This document shows, one piece after another, positions 18,013 to 26,397 of a stretch of 64,000 nt of DNA. A model generated the notes under the pieces. It was not told where the DNA came from. It made no database searches and saw only the letters and a program-made list of their open reading frames with translations. A program made the position numbers and the translations under genes. Position 1 is the first letter of the stretch; every line of letters starts with the position of its first letter. This stretch comes from JAPOUP01 sp965199865. Lineage in GTDB: Bacteria > Pseudomonadota > Alphaproteobacteria > Rhodobacterales > Rhodobacteraceae. The DNA lies in contig CBDATU010000019.1 in assembly GCA_965199865.1 (NCBI GenBank), forward strand, positions 62,001 to 126,000. The letters run 5' to 3'.

Positions 18013-18349
18013 CGCTTCTAATCCGCTGTAGTCCATTGATCTGGAGAGATGCGTCTCAGCCCAGAAACAGAGGCCGCAACGCTTTCCAACCGGACGCCTC
18101 GTGGTGTTTGTTATTGCTTTCGATACACCAATTCCACTGTTGGGCGTCCGAATCAATGAAAAAGTATCAAAATTTGATTATTTTGGCTGATTTTGTGCGG
18201 CTATGCAGAAACTGGTGGTCTTGTGCAGGTCTGGCACCAATACTGGTCAGGTGAAAAATGGGCCAACCTGGAAGGATCGTTCATGGTGCATTCCATTCTG
18301 CCCCTCTGGCTTCAGACCTTCTTAGAGGCCTGTCCCATACCGCTCTGCG
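18013..18349. other. Gap upstream of the aminotransferase
   Basis: About 340 bases with no gene seen. It contains an AT-rich section (about 18150-18200) that could hold the aminotransferase promoter on the minus strand. Confidence 0.5.
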
Positions 18350-18700
18350 GCTACCGGGGTTGCTTTCATCGGCGCATCTAAGTTGATCAACTGTCCTGCC
18401 GCCATCCAGCATCCCCTCAAGGTCGCGTAGGCGTCTGTTTTGCCACAATTGGGCAGCAAGGTCTGCCTGTCTTTCACCCACGCAGGCACGATGGCCTTGG
18501 CTGCGCTGTCGAATCACTAGGGCTCCTGGATCGCCTCGCTCACCAGCCGGAAGGTCGTGGCTAGGCGTTTCGCACAGTCTTTTCTGTGCCAGGTCTTGGG
18601 CCCGCATACCTTACTTATGTCGACATCTTGATCAACCCTTCGATCTGGTCGAGAAAGACCGGCTGTGGGTGTACTGCCAGCCATTGACGACGATTAGCAC
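18350..18700 (-). pseudogene. Decayed YhaV-type toxin (RelE-superfamily RNase)
   Basis: Remnant of the toxin of a PrlF-YhaV type II module. Pieces match the YhaV plan in order but lie in different frames: IVVNGWQYTHSR (from 18690), then FLDQIEGLIK after a frameshift, then KTWHRKDCAKRLATTFRLVS and EAIQEP. After a stop come AKAIVPAWVKDRQTLL, KTDAYATLRGCW and LINLDAPMK. The central segment of about 30 residues expected between EAIPEDP and the AWV strand is missing. Frameshifts plus a deletion make it inactive. It follows the antitoxin gene in the normal order. The assignment rests on pattern recognition, not an alignment. Confidence 0.7.
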
Positions 18701-18721
18701 CTCAGCGGGTGCGTCTTCCCG

Positions 18722-19048
18722 TCACTTTCTGTCAGGCGACAGAAGCTCGTCGAGGTCGATCCCCACATCGTCGACCGGCGCCTGAGGACGGTCGTGCAGG
18801 GCACTGTCGAATATCCTAAGGCGTTCGGGATGCGCCTTGATGTCAGTTTCGATGAAGTCGAGGAATGCGCCGAGCGCAGGGTCGCTCTCGTCAGAAGGCA
18901 CGGGTTCGATATAGATCCGGCCGTTCGGTTCGGTGCGGTAGCGAATCTGATCCACTTTGCCGAGCTTCAGTTGCCTGCGCACTCCGCACGGCACCGTCGG
19001 CTGGTAGCGATCAGTGGGCTTCGAGAACTCCTGAGCGAGCGCATTCTT
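18722..19048 (-). pseudogene. PrlF-type antitoxin with a lost start codon
   Basis: Encodes an AbrB-like antitoxin of the PrlF/SohA family. The body reads NALAQEFSKPTDRYQPTVP, then RRQLKLGKVDQIRYRTEP, then LDFIETDIKAHPERL and DVGIDLDEL, matching the family from end to end. At the expected start (19046-19048) the codon is AAG, not ATG, with an AGGAG ribosome site exactly six bases upstream, so a single T-to-A change appears to have removed initiation. Translation could only begin at an internal GTG (18994), which loses the DNA-binding N-terminus. The paired toxin downstream is also broken. Confidence 0.72.
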
Positions 19049-19060
19049 GGTAAACTCCTA

Positions 19061-20055
19061 AAGAGCAGGTCTTTTGGAATGTCCTGCAGGTAGTGCCGTT
19101 GCATTGTCATGCCAGGTTGAACCTCGCATCTTCCAGATCTTTCCTACGCTGATTGCCTTCCGGCAATTGCCAATCCTTTTCCTATGGCTTCGGTCTTTCG
19201 CAGCCTTTCGGACCCGCCGTGTGCTGCTGGAAGGAATGAGCGCTTACGGAAGCCTGTTAGGAATGTTTCACCTGGCTTCGGCTGTCCGATGCTAGGACAG
19301 GCCAGGCACCGCCTCATTCAAGTATTCCATTCCGTTGATGCGGTGCCTTTCGACTCTGGACCGCAGTGGTCCCGTCCGATTCGCAGTCGGGCTGTTGGCT
19401 CCTGCCCGAGGTTCGGAGCGTCCAGGTCTCCGTTCAAGGGGCTTCATGTAATTTTCTGCGGTCGTCCTACATCTACTGCCCGGATGTTCCACAAACCTTG
19501 GCCGCAGGGCGTTGGCGGGAAACACCATTCTGCGCATTGCCGCCATAGGTGCGAACTGGCTGACCTTACCCGCTTGCGTGAGCCGCTTTTGCAGCTCCCT
19601 TCCGGGCGGGGCCGAAGCCCGCGTCGCCGTCGCCACGGAGGGCGCATACGGGCCTGCGCCGCCTGCGCCTGCCCTGCCACTGACAGCGCCCCACTGTCGC
19701 GGGTGAAGGGGGCAATGCCGGAGTGTTCCGCACGCTGGCTGTCTTCTGGGAAGCAGGCCCACCTGCGCATGGACCCGTAAAGTCTTAGCCTGCCCTCTTT
19801 TTTTGGGGGGGAAGCTAAAGGTACCGACCGACGAACCGTGCCGTGAAGATCTGGTAAGTCCGAAACTTTGGGTATAGCTATGGCGACACCCTGAACCGTT
19901 AACCTTTCGGAGTGGAATGGCCTGGATCTGGCTCCACATAGCATCGGTCAGGATGCCTTTGCCGTCATTCCCGATATCGCCCAAATTTCTGCCTAACATA
20001 TTGGCTGGGTGTAGGATCTCGAATCATAATTTATTGATATGAATGGTCATATATC
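19061..20055. other. Gene-poor stretch, possibly degenerate transposon DNA
   Basis: About 1 kb in which no gene can be supported, although several frames are open on both strands. On the minus strand near 19950 a segment reads GILTDAMWSQIQAIP, vaguely like the start of IS5-type transposases, but nothing downstream confirms it. A T7-G7 homopolymer lies at about 19798-19811. The stretch separates the decayed toxin-antitoxin pair from the protease module and looks like accessory, eroding DNA. Confidence 0.45.
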
Positions 20056-20187
20056 TTTCATAGGGCCAACCCTCGCCACCCGCCTGAGAAGGAACCGGCA
20101 GGCCGCCACTGGTTCAAGCGTAATGCCGAATGCTGGCAACCTGCCGGTTCCTTCTCAGGCGGGTGGCGAGAGGTCAATCTCATGAAA
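20056..20187. repeat. Long inverted repeat (31-bp perfect arms), MITE-like
   Basis: The arm at 20072-20102 (CTCGCCACCCGCCTGAGAAG then GAACCGGCAGG) is matched base for base, as reverse complement, at 20140-20170, across a 37-base loop. Imperfect pairing extends outward to TTTCAT (20056-20061) and ATGAAA (20182-20187), about 132 bp in all. It is GC-rich inside AT-rich flanks and has no coding capacity. It could be a miniature inverted-repeat element or a stable RNA hairpin. No T-run follows, so a simple terminator is less likely. No clear target duplication was found. Confidence 0.75.
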
Positions 20188-20449
20188 AATAATTGTTTAA
20201 TTATATCAATAAATTATAACTCCAACTCCAAGGAAAATGGGTGCCAATCAATCCGGAAATCCAGCTGTAGCTGTTTAGGCCCCTAGTATGTGTAGGAATT
20301 TGCTTATATGAGTTGACAAGATATGTGATGTTAAGATGATCATCATTAGATATCGTTAGAGATGCGAGGCTCATGACCGGCATAGCAACATTCTTTGACT
20401 GTCAGAAACAGCGATTGACAGCATTGGGTACGGCAAAGGAGGATCAGAA
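20188..20449. other. AT-rich region upstream of the protease module
   Basis: About 260 bases, clearly richer in A+T than the rest of the window, without a convincing gene. It probably carries the promoter of the two-gene module that follows; a strong AGGAGG ribosome site sits at its right end. Confidence 0.5.
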
Positions 20450-20662
20450 ATGGTGACACGCAAGGCAGCGCAGATTTCGACTTCCGAGCGCGAGAAGCAA
20501 CATCAACAGATGCTCGAGGCCGCGATTTCCCGCCCCGGCATTCGCGAGATTATGGAAGTATACGGGAACTGGGAGGAAAAGGACCGAGGTCTGGAGGCAT
20601 ACAGATCTGTAACGAAACAGCGCGGATATATCACGACAACGAGCTCATCGACCGCTTCCTGA
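20450..20662 (+). CDS. Small protein encoded with the SDH-type protease
   Basis: A 70-residue charged, soluble protein of unknown function. The start is well supported: AAAGGAGGATCAGAA precedes the ATG. It is mostly helical in prediction by eye (STSEREKQHQQMLEAAISRP), with a central motif IMEVYGNWEEKDRGLEAYRS and a Ser/Thr-rich tail. No membrane segment, signal peptide or metal motif is present. It is separated by 26 bases from the protease gene and is almost certainly co-transcribed. It may be a regulator, adaptor or substrate of that protease; nothing in the sequence decides between these. Confidence 0.72.
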   Translation: MVTRKAAQISTSEREKQHQQMLEAAISRPGIREIMEVYGNWEEKDRGLEAYRSVTKQRGYITTTSSSTAS

Positions 20663-20688
20663 TTGAGACTTGAGGCGGAGATATAGAA

Positions 20689-21675
20689 GTGCCGATTTGG
20701 AGTGAGATCCTTGACGAGCTGGCTTCGTCACGGGAACATGGAGGTCCAACGAATTTTGACCTCGTTCGGCGCAAGTATCTCGCCACCCTCCATGAACACA
20801 CTGCGGCAGATGTAATCCTCTATGCCTCTGGATGGCTCCAGAATCGTGAGGCTTCGCCTGCTGATTTTTCGATAGGTGACGAGGATATTCAGGCATTCAT
20901 GGAAGTTTGTCATGGACTGAACGGGAGTCAACTCGATCTTGTTCTGCATAGTCCGGGCGGTTCTCCAGAAGCGGCGGAAGCGATAGTATTTTATCTTCGG
21001 CAGCGATATCCCAAGATCCGGGTGATTGTGCCCCAACTCGCAATGTCAGCAGCAACAATGATTGCCTGCGCCGCCAACGAAATCGTGCTCGGCAAGCATT
21101 CGTTTCTCGGGCCTACCGATCCGCAAATCGTGCTTTCGACCGCTTTGGGCCACAGAGCCGTTCCCGCTCAGCTGATCCTTGATCAGTTCGAACGAGCGCA
21201 ACGGGAGTGCGCTGATCCGGCAAAGCTGTCGGCCTGGCTGCCGATGTTGGGGCAGTATGGACCGGATCTTCTGGTTCAATGCGAATCCGCTTTGACCATG
21301 TCGAAGAAACTGGTGAAGACATGGCTTGAAATGTATATGTTCAAGGGCTTGGACGACGGTTCGGAGAAAGCGCATTCAATTTCAGCCTGGCTTGCTGATC
21401 ATGAGGGTTTCAATAGCCATGCCAGGCACATTCCTCGGGATGAAGTCGAAGAACATGAACTGACGGTATGTCGGTTGGAAGACGACCAGATGTTCCAGGA
21501 TCTGGTTCTTTCAGTGTTTCATGCGACGACGCACACGTTTACCGGCACGCCCGCGACCAAAATTGTGGAAAACCATACAGGGCGAGCGTTCATAAAACAT
21601 CAAATCGTCCAACCGGCACCATCTTTCCAGCTCGGGATTCCTCCGGCATCCTCAGAAGGATCGCTGCCAGAATAG
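20689..21675 (+). CDS. SDH-type serine protease (ClpP/crotonase fold, SppA-like)
   Basis: A 328-residue protein of the serine dehydrogenase proteinase family, distantly related to ClpP and SppA. HSPGG (residues 87-91) forms the oxyanion loop. PQLAMSAATM contains the nucleophile Ser120. GKHSFLGPTDPQ corresponds to the region that holds the histidine in ClpP. No signal peptide or transmembrane helix is seen, so a cytoplasmic enzyme is expected. It starts with GTG at 20689 behind GGCGGAG. It shares an operon with the small gene upstream in AT-rich DNA flanked by eroding sequence, which suggests acquisition by transfer. The physiological substrate is unknown. Confidence 0.8.
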   Translation: MPIWSEILDELASSREHGGPTNFDLVRRKYLATLHEHTAADVILYASGWLQNREASPADFSIGDEDIQAFMEVCHGLNGSQLDLVLHSPGGSPEAAEAIVFYLRQRYPKIRVIVPQLAMSAATMIACAANEIVLGKHSFLGPTDPQIVLSTALGHRAVPAQLILDQFERAQRECADPAKLSAWLPMLGQYGPDLLVQCESALTMSKKLVKTWLEMYMFKGLDDGSEKAHSISAWLADHEGFNSHARHIPRDEVEEHELTVCRLEDDQMFQDLVLSVFHATTHTFTGTPATKIVENHTGRAFIKHQIVQPAPSFQLGIPPASSEGSLPE

Positions 21676-21828
21676 AATGCCGATTTTGCGCAGGCTGTTG
21701 GGAATTGCGGTAGATCGAACGCGGCAACATGCCCATTTTGGTAGATCAAATGCTAGCCCGAAATCCGTTGTCAGAAGATATGGAGGCTGCTGGACATGGT
21801 TCTCCCGGTCGCCTAGGACGAGTGAGTT

Positions 21829-22311
21829 ATGGCCAGGTCCAGGATAAAGCGGGATCCTAACTATAGGGTTGTCGCCGAAAATCGGCGTGCCCGATTCCAT
21901 TACGCAATCGAGGACGATCTTGAATGCGGAATTGCGCTGCAGGGGTCTGAGGTCAAGTCACTTCGCAGCGGCGGCGCAAATATCGCCGAAAGCTATGCCG
22001 AGGTTGAGAAAGGGGAACTGTGGCTGGTGAACAGCTACATCGCGCCCTATGACAAGGCGAGGACATTCGGGCATCTGGAGCGCCGCCGCCGCAAGCTTCT
22101 TGCCTCAAAGAAAGAACTTTCGCGGCTCTGGTCGGAAACCCAGCGAAAGGGCATGACGCTGGTTCCTCTTGTTCTCTATTTCAACCACCGTGGCATCGCG
22201 AAGCTGAAAGTCGGCATCGCCAAAGGCAAAAGTACCGTTGACAAACGTGCAGCCGAGGCGAAGCGCGACTGGGACCGCCAGCAACGCCGCCTTCTTCGCC
22301 ACGGTGGCTGA
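21829..22311 (+). CDS. smpB: SsrA-binding protein SmpB
   Basis: A 160-residue RNA-binding protein that delivers tmRNA to stalled ribosomes for trans-translation. The family signatures are intact: NRRARFHYAIEDDLECGIALQGSEVKSLR spread over residues 18-46, then YIAPYD, and the basic tail KGKSTVDKRAAEAKRDWDRQ that mimics mRNA in the decoding centre. The ssrA gene itself is not seen nearby. It is preceded by 153 non-coding bases and followed by an aminotransferase gene on the same strand. Confidence 0.96.
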   Translation: MARSRIKRDPNYRVVAENRRARFHYAIEDDLECGIALQGSEVKSLRSGGANIAESYAEVEKGELWLVNSYIAPYDKARTFGHLERRRRKLLASKKELSRLWSETQRKGMTLVPLVLYFNHRGIAKLKVGIAKGKSTVDKRAAEAKRDWDRQQRRLLRHGG

Positions 22312-22453
22312 CGCGGTTAAACACGGTTGACGATGACCATATGGGCCTGGCTCCGCGCCGTTATTCCATGTGGATGGTCGCATCCCGTCGCACCAGTGGA
22401 TGACACATCCGAAACGGTCGATTGATCCTTGTTCCAGCGCTGGGTTGCAAAGC

Positions 22454-23755
22454 ATGGCAGGGCCGCTTTCCGTGCTTGCCAATTTGAAATCTATCCGGGA
22501 AAACCGAGCGACTGTCAGCAAGCGGGGACGAACGATGCCTATGACTGTGCCAGGATTCGAACGAATCGGAGAGGAGAACGCCTTTGCAGTCTTGGCACGT
22601 GCGGGTGAACTCTCGGCGCAGGGTATGGATGTGATCAACCTTGGTATCGGCCAACCCGATTTCCCGACACCGGAGCGCATTGTCGAAGCCGCGGTGAAGG
22701 CGATGCGGGATGGTCATCACGGCTATACGCCGGCAACCGGCATTCTGCCCCTACGCGAAGCGGTCAGCGCCGATCTGCATCGCCGGTTCTCGGTCGAGGT
22801 CGATCCCGGCCACGTGCTGATTGTGCCCGGCGGTAAGGTAACGATGTTCATCGCGATTCTCATGTTTGGTGAACCCGGCGTCGATATTCTCTATCCCGAT
22901 CCGGGTTTCCCGATCTATCGCTCGATGATCGAGTTTACAGGTGCCCGGCCGGTTCCGATACCAGTCAGGGAGCGGAACGGTTTCGCTTTCGATGCCGAGG
23001 AGACGCTTTCTCTCATCACACCGGCCACTCGCCTGATCATCGTCAATTCTCCCGCCAATCCCTGTGGTGGCGTGACTCCTGAAGCTGAGATGGACAGGCT
23101 GGCGGAAGGCCTTGCGAACCACCCGCATGTCGCTGTGCTTTCCGACGAGATCTATGACCAGATGCTCTATGACGGTGAGCGGCATGTTTCGCTGCTGTCT
23201 TACCCGGAACTAAGAGATCGGACGATTCTCCTCAATGGGTGGTCCAAGTCATACGCGATGACCGGTTGGCGGCTTGGCTACTCGGTCTGGCCTCCGGCAC
23301 TCTATGACAAGACCCGTAAGCTTGCCGTAAACGCCTGGTCCTGCGTGAACGCGCCTGCGCAATGGGCCGCGGTGGAGGCACTGACCGGACCGCAGGACGA
23401 TGTTGGGGCCATGGTCGCGGAATTCGATGCCCGCCGGAAACTGGTGATCGAGCTTCTGAATGGCCTGCCCGGGGTAAGCTGCGTCACTCCCAAGGGCGCG
23501 TTCTATGCATTTCCGAATGTCACTGACACTGGCTGGAAGGCCAAGGCTCTGGCGTCCGCACTTCTGGAGGATGCTGGCGTCGCTGTGATCGGAGGCCCGG
23601 ATTTCGGGGTGCTGGGAGAAGGTTATATCCGCGTCAGTTACGCAAACAGTCGGGAAAACATCCGCCGGGCAGCGGCGCGGATGCAGCGGTTCCTGGAACG
23701 GGGACTGGACGCAGGAGCGGGAGCCGATCCGGTAACTCGAGATTCAATCGATTGA
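22454..23755 (+). CDS. Class I/II PLP-dependent aminotransferase (aspartate-aminotransferase-like)
   Basis: A fold-type I aminotransferase of 433 residues. Seen in order: INLGIGQPDFPTPERI, GHHGYTPATGILPLREAV, IIVNSPANPCGGV (asparagine of the PLP site), LSDEIYDQMLYDG, and NGWSKSYAMTGWRLGY with the Schiff-base lysine. The chosen ATG at 22454 (MAGPLSVLANLKSIRENRAT) gives a natural N-terminus; a more upstream in-frame start would add an unlikely 28 residues. The substrate is not known. Its last 12 bases overlap the convergent methylsuccinyl-CoA dehydrogenase gene. Confidence 0.88.
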   Translation: MAGPLSVLANLKSIRENRATVSKRGRTMPMTVPGFERIGEENAFAVLARAGELSAQGMDVINLGIGQPDFPTPERIVEAAVKAMRDGHHGYTPATGILPLREAVSADLHRRFSVEVDPGHVLIVPGGKVTMFIAILMFGEPGVDILYPDPGFPIYRSMIEFTGARPVPIPVRERNGFAFDAEETLSLITPATRLIIVNSPANPCGGVTPEAEMDRLAEGLANHPHVAVLSDEIYDQMLYDGERHVSLLSYPELRDRTILLNGWSKSYAMTGWRLGYSVWPPALYDKTRKLAVNAWSCVNAPAQWAAVEALTGPQDDVGAMVAEFDARRKLVIELLNGLPGVSCVTPKGAFYAFPNVTDTGWKAKALASALLEDAGVAVIGGPDFGVLGEGYIRVSYANSRENIRRAAARMQRFLERGLDAGAGADPVTRDSID

Positions 23756-25438
23756 TCTCTCAAGAAGTCTTCGTGCGATAACCTGCGCCTGGATTTCCGC
23801 GGCACCTTCGAAAATGTTCAGAATCCGGGCATCGCAGAGAAGACGGCTGGCCTCATACTCAAGCGCGAAGCCATTGCCACCGTGGATCTGCAACGTGTTG
23901 TCGGCACAGGCCCAGGCCACCCGCGCACCCAAGAGCTTGGCCATTCCGGCTTCCAGGTCGCAACGTCGGCCCTCATCCTTTTCCCGTGCCGAAAAATAGG
24001 TAAGCTGGCGCGCTACCATGATCTCGGTCGCCATCATTGCGAGCTTTCCGGCGACGCGTGGGAACTTTATCAGGGCCTTTCCGAACTGCCGACGGTCAAG
24101 TGCGTATCGCATTCCCGCTTCCAGCGCAGCCTGCGCGACACCGACCGCACGGGCTGCAGTCTGTATCCTGGCGCATTCGAATGTCCGCATGAGCTGCCGG
24201 AACCCCTGCCCCTCGACACCGCCCAGGAGCGCCTCGTCCTTCACCTTAAACCCGTCGAAACCGAGTTCGTATTCCTTCATGCCTCGATATCCGAGCACAG
24301 CGATTTCGCCACCAGTGATGCCAGATATTGGGAAAGGCGCCGCGTCGGTTCCGGAAGGCTTTTCGGCAAGGAACATTGACAGCCCCCTGTAGTCGGAGGA
24401 ATCCGGGTCCGTTCGTGCCAGAACCGTCATCAGGTTCGCACGCGCCGCATGCGTGATCCAGGTCTTGTTCCCTGTGATTTCATATCCATCGCCCGCCTTG
24501 ACCGCCCGTGTTCGCAGGGCGCCGAGATCCGATCCGGTATCGGGTTCGGTAAACACTGCGGTGGGAAGCGCCTCACCGCTCGCGATGCGGGGCAGCCATC
24601 TGGACTTCTGCTCCTGGGTTCCGCCGCATAGGATCAGTTCCGCTGCGATCTCCGACCGGGTCCCAAGGGAACCGACACCGATATAGCCTCGTGAAAGCTC
24701 CTCCGAGACCACGACCATGGATGTTTTCGAAAGGCCTGAGCCACCGTGATCCTCTGGAATGGTCAACCCGAAGACGCCCATCTTGGCCAGTTCACGGATT
24801 ATCTCAATCGGGATCAGGTCATCGTTTAGATGCCATTGATGAGCGTGCGGCACGACCCTTTCGTCAGAAAACCTGCGGAACTGGTCGCGGATCATCTCCA
24901 GTTCCTCATCGAGCCCACAGGCTCCGACTGTAGCATGGCCGGAATGGTCGATCATGAGTTCAACAAGCCGCATTCTTACAGCCTGTGTGTTGCCGTATCG
25001 AATGAATGTCTCCAATTGGGTTCCCGGAAGCGGATTCAGGTCACATGCGCGCAGGCCAATGTCCCAGGGTCGTATGATCTCGCCCTGGCTGATTGGAATT
25101 CCGCCCTGGATCTGTGAGAGATATTCGCCGAATGCGATCTGAAGGATCAGAGCCTCCATCTCGCCGAACCGGTTCTGCTCGCGCAGCCGTTCGGCCCAGC
25201 CCTGCATCTCACCCAGCGCTTCGACATAGGTCGCCAGCCAGGCAAGTCCATGTGCGGCAGCCTGATGCCGGTCCAGCAGCTCAGCTGAGATCCGTCCGTC
25301 CCGATTGCCCATAACCAGCACATTCTGGCAGGCGGTTCTCAGTAGTAAGCGGAGCTGGACAACCACGTCGGAAGCAAGATCCGGGAGATCGGGCAGTATC
25401 ACCGCGTTCGGGGACATCTGGTTTCCGTCATGGGGCAT
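23744..25438 (-). CDS. mcd: (2S)-methylsuccinyl-CoA dehydrogenase (ethylmalonyl-CoA pathway)
   Basis: A FAD-dependent acyl-CoA dehydrogenase that oxidises (2S)-methylsuccinyl-CoA to mesaconyl-CoA and passes electrons to ETF. At 564 residues it is much longer than ordinary acyl-CoA dehydrogenases. The extra N-terminal domain reads AAHGLAWLATYVEALGEMQG, then EALILQIAFGEYLSQIQGGI, the hallmark of the Mcd subgroup. The C-terminal half carries standard motifs (AVFTEPDTGSDLGALRT, ALDRRQFGK, QIHGGNGFALEYEASRL). AAGGAG lies seven bases before the ATG. Its stop overlaps the convergent aminotransferase by 12 bases. It implies acetyl-CoA assimilation through the B12-dependent ethylmalonyl-CoA route. Confidence 0.9.
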   Translation of the reverse strand: MPHDGNQMSPNAVILPDLPDLASDVVVQLRLLLRTACQNVLVMGNRDGRISAELLDRHQAAAHGLAWLATYVEALGEMQGWAERLREQNRFGEMEALILQIAFGEYLSQIQGGIPISQGEIIRPWDIGLRACDLNPLPGTQLETFIRYGNTQAVRMRLVELMIDHSGHATVGACGLDEELEMIRDQFRRFSDERVVPHAHQWHLNDDLIPIEIIRELAKMGVFGLTIPEDHGGSGLSKTSMVVVSEELSRGYIGVGSLGTRSEIAAELILCGGTQEQKSRWLPRIASGEALPTAVFTEPDTGSDLGALRTRAVKAGDGYEITGNKTWITHAARANLMTVLARTDPDSSDYRGLSMFLAEKPSGTDAAPFPISGITGGEIAVLGYRGMKEYELGFDGFKVKDEALLGGVEGQGFRQLMRTFECARIQTAARAVGVAQAALEAGMRYALDRRQFGKALIKFPRVAGKLAMMATEIMVARQLTYFSAREKDEGRRCDLEAGMAKLLGARVAWACADNTLQIHGGNGFALEYEASRLLCDARILNIFEGAAEIQAQVIARRLLERSID

Positions 25439-25598
25439 TCAGTTGCTCCTTTTCGGCATCTCGGTCTGGCCAGCCATTTCGCGTCTGCGGCGTAATCCCG
25501 ATTAAACCAGTCGCGTGATCGGCTCAACGAGCTGTCAATGCCGCCACTGGATCACTCCCGGTAGAGCCTCCGCCGCTTTCCCTATGCTGTTTCCCGTT

Positions 25599-26297
25599 TC
25601 AGTTAAGGTATTTGACCCTGTCACCTGCCAGAATATCGCGGATTGACGCAGGCATCTGCAGCCCGCTCCCGAGTTCGGCGTCGAGAGCGTTTTCAAGCTC
25701 GGTAACTTTTGCAAGTGCAGCAATCACCGGGTCGATCATGTCAAAAGGAACCACCACCACGCCGTCGCGGTCGGCAACGACCATGTCGCCTGTCTCAACC
25801 TGCTGCCCACCGATCTGAATTGGCAGCCCGACTTTGCCTGGACCATTGGAAAATGGCGTGTTCGGTGTCAGCCCAGTACACCAAAGCGGTAGGCCGACCT
25901 TGATGATCCCGGCATAGTCCCGCGCCGGGCCGTCCGTTACGAACCCGACCGCACCGCAGTTTTTCAGCATTGCGGTGGCGCGGTCACCAATTGCGGCGCA
26001 GCCCTGGTATCCGTGGAACGCCGACACCACGACATCTCCTTGCCGGGTCGACTCCAGAGCGGCGAGAAGTGCAAGAACGTCCGCAGGTCCACAATCGACT
26101 GTCAACGCCGGGCCAACAGCACGGCAGTCAATGTCGTGACCATCGCCTATGGGTCGAATATTGCTCGCAAGGGAACCGCTACCGAGCATGGCGTCAACGA
26201 CAAAGCTTGTGGGCACGCCATGAAAGGCATTGATCTGCTGTAGGGTCGGGCGCCGTGTGGCGCGCCTGATGGTCAGAAGGGGCGGTTCCTCGATCAT
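25599..26297 (-). CDS. RraA-like / HMG-aldolase family protein
   Basis: A 232-residue member of the RraA-like fold, which includes class II 4-hydroxy-4-methyl-2-oxoglutarate aldolases and the RNase E regulator RraA. Typical segments are GDVVVSAFHGYQGCAAIGDRA, VGFVTDGPARDY (the Asp of the metal/pyruvate site), GLPLWCTGLTPN and VETGDMVVADRDGVVVVP. The start at 26297 is fixed by TAGGAGGA six bases upstream. Divalent-metal aldol cleavage of a 2-oxo acid is most likely; an RNase E regulator would be shorter. It lies between mcd and pckA on the same strand. Confidence 0.8.
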   Translation of the reverse strand: MIEEPPLLTIRRATRRPTLQQINAFHGVPTSFVVDAMLGSGSLASNIRPIGDGHDIDCRAVGPALTVDCGPADVLALLAALESTRQGDVVVSAFHGYQGCAAIGDRATAMLKNCGAVGFVTDGPARDYAGIIKVGLPLWCTGLTPNTPFSNGPGKVGLPIQIGGQQVETGDMVVADRDGVVVVPFDMIDPVIAALAKVTELENALDAELGSGLQMPASIRDILAGDRVKYLN

Positions 26298-26397
26298 GGT
26301 ATTCCTCCTATAGCCGATGGAAAAAACAGTCCTGAAGACTCCCTGGACCGCGTCCACGGAGGTGCGGAGGTGACGCTCGGGTTCCGGTCCGTGATGA

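Noticed and set aside
19061..20055. An IS5-type transposase suggested by GILTDAMWSQIQAIP
   Set aside because: The match is short and nothing downstream in any frame supports it.
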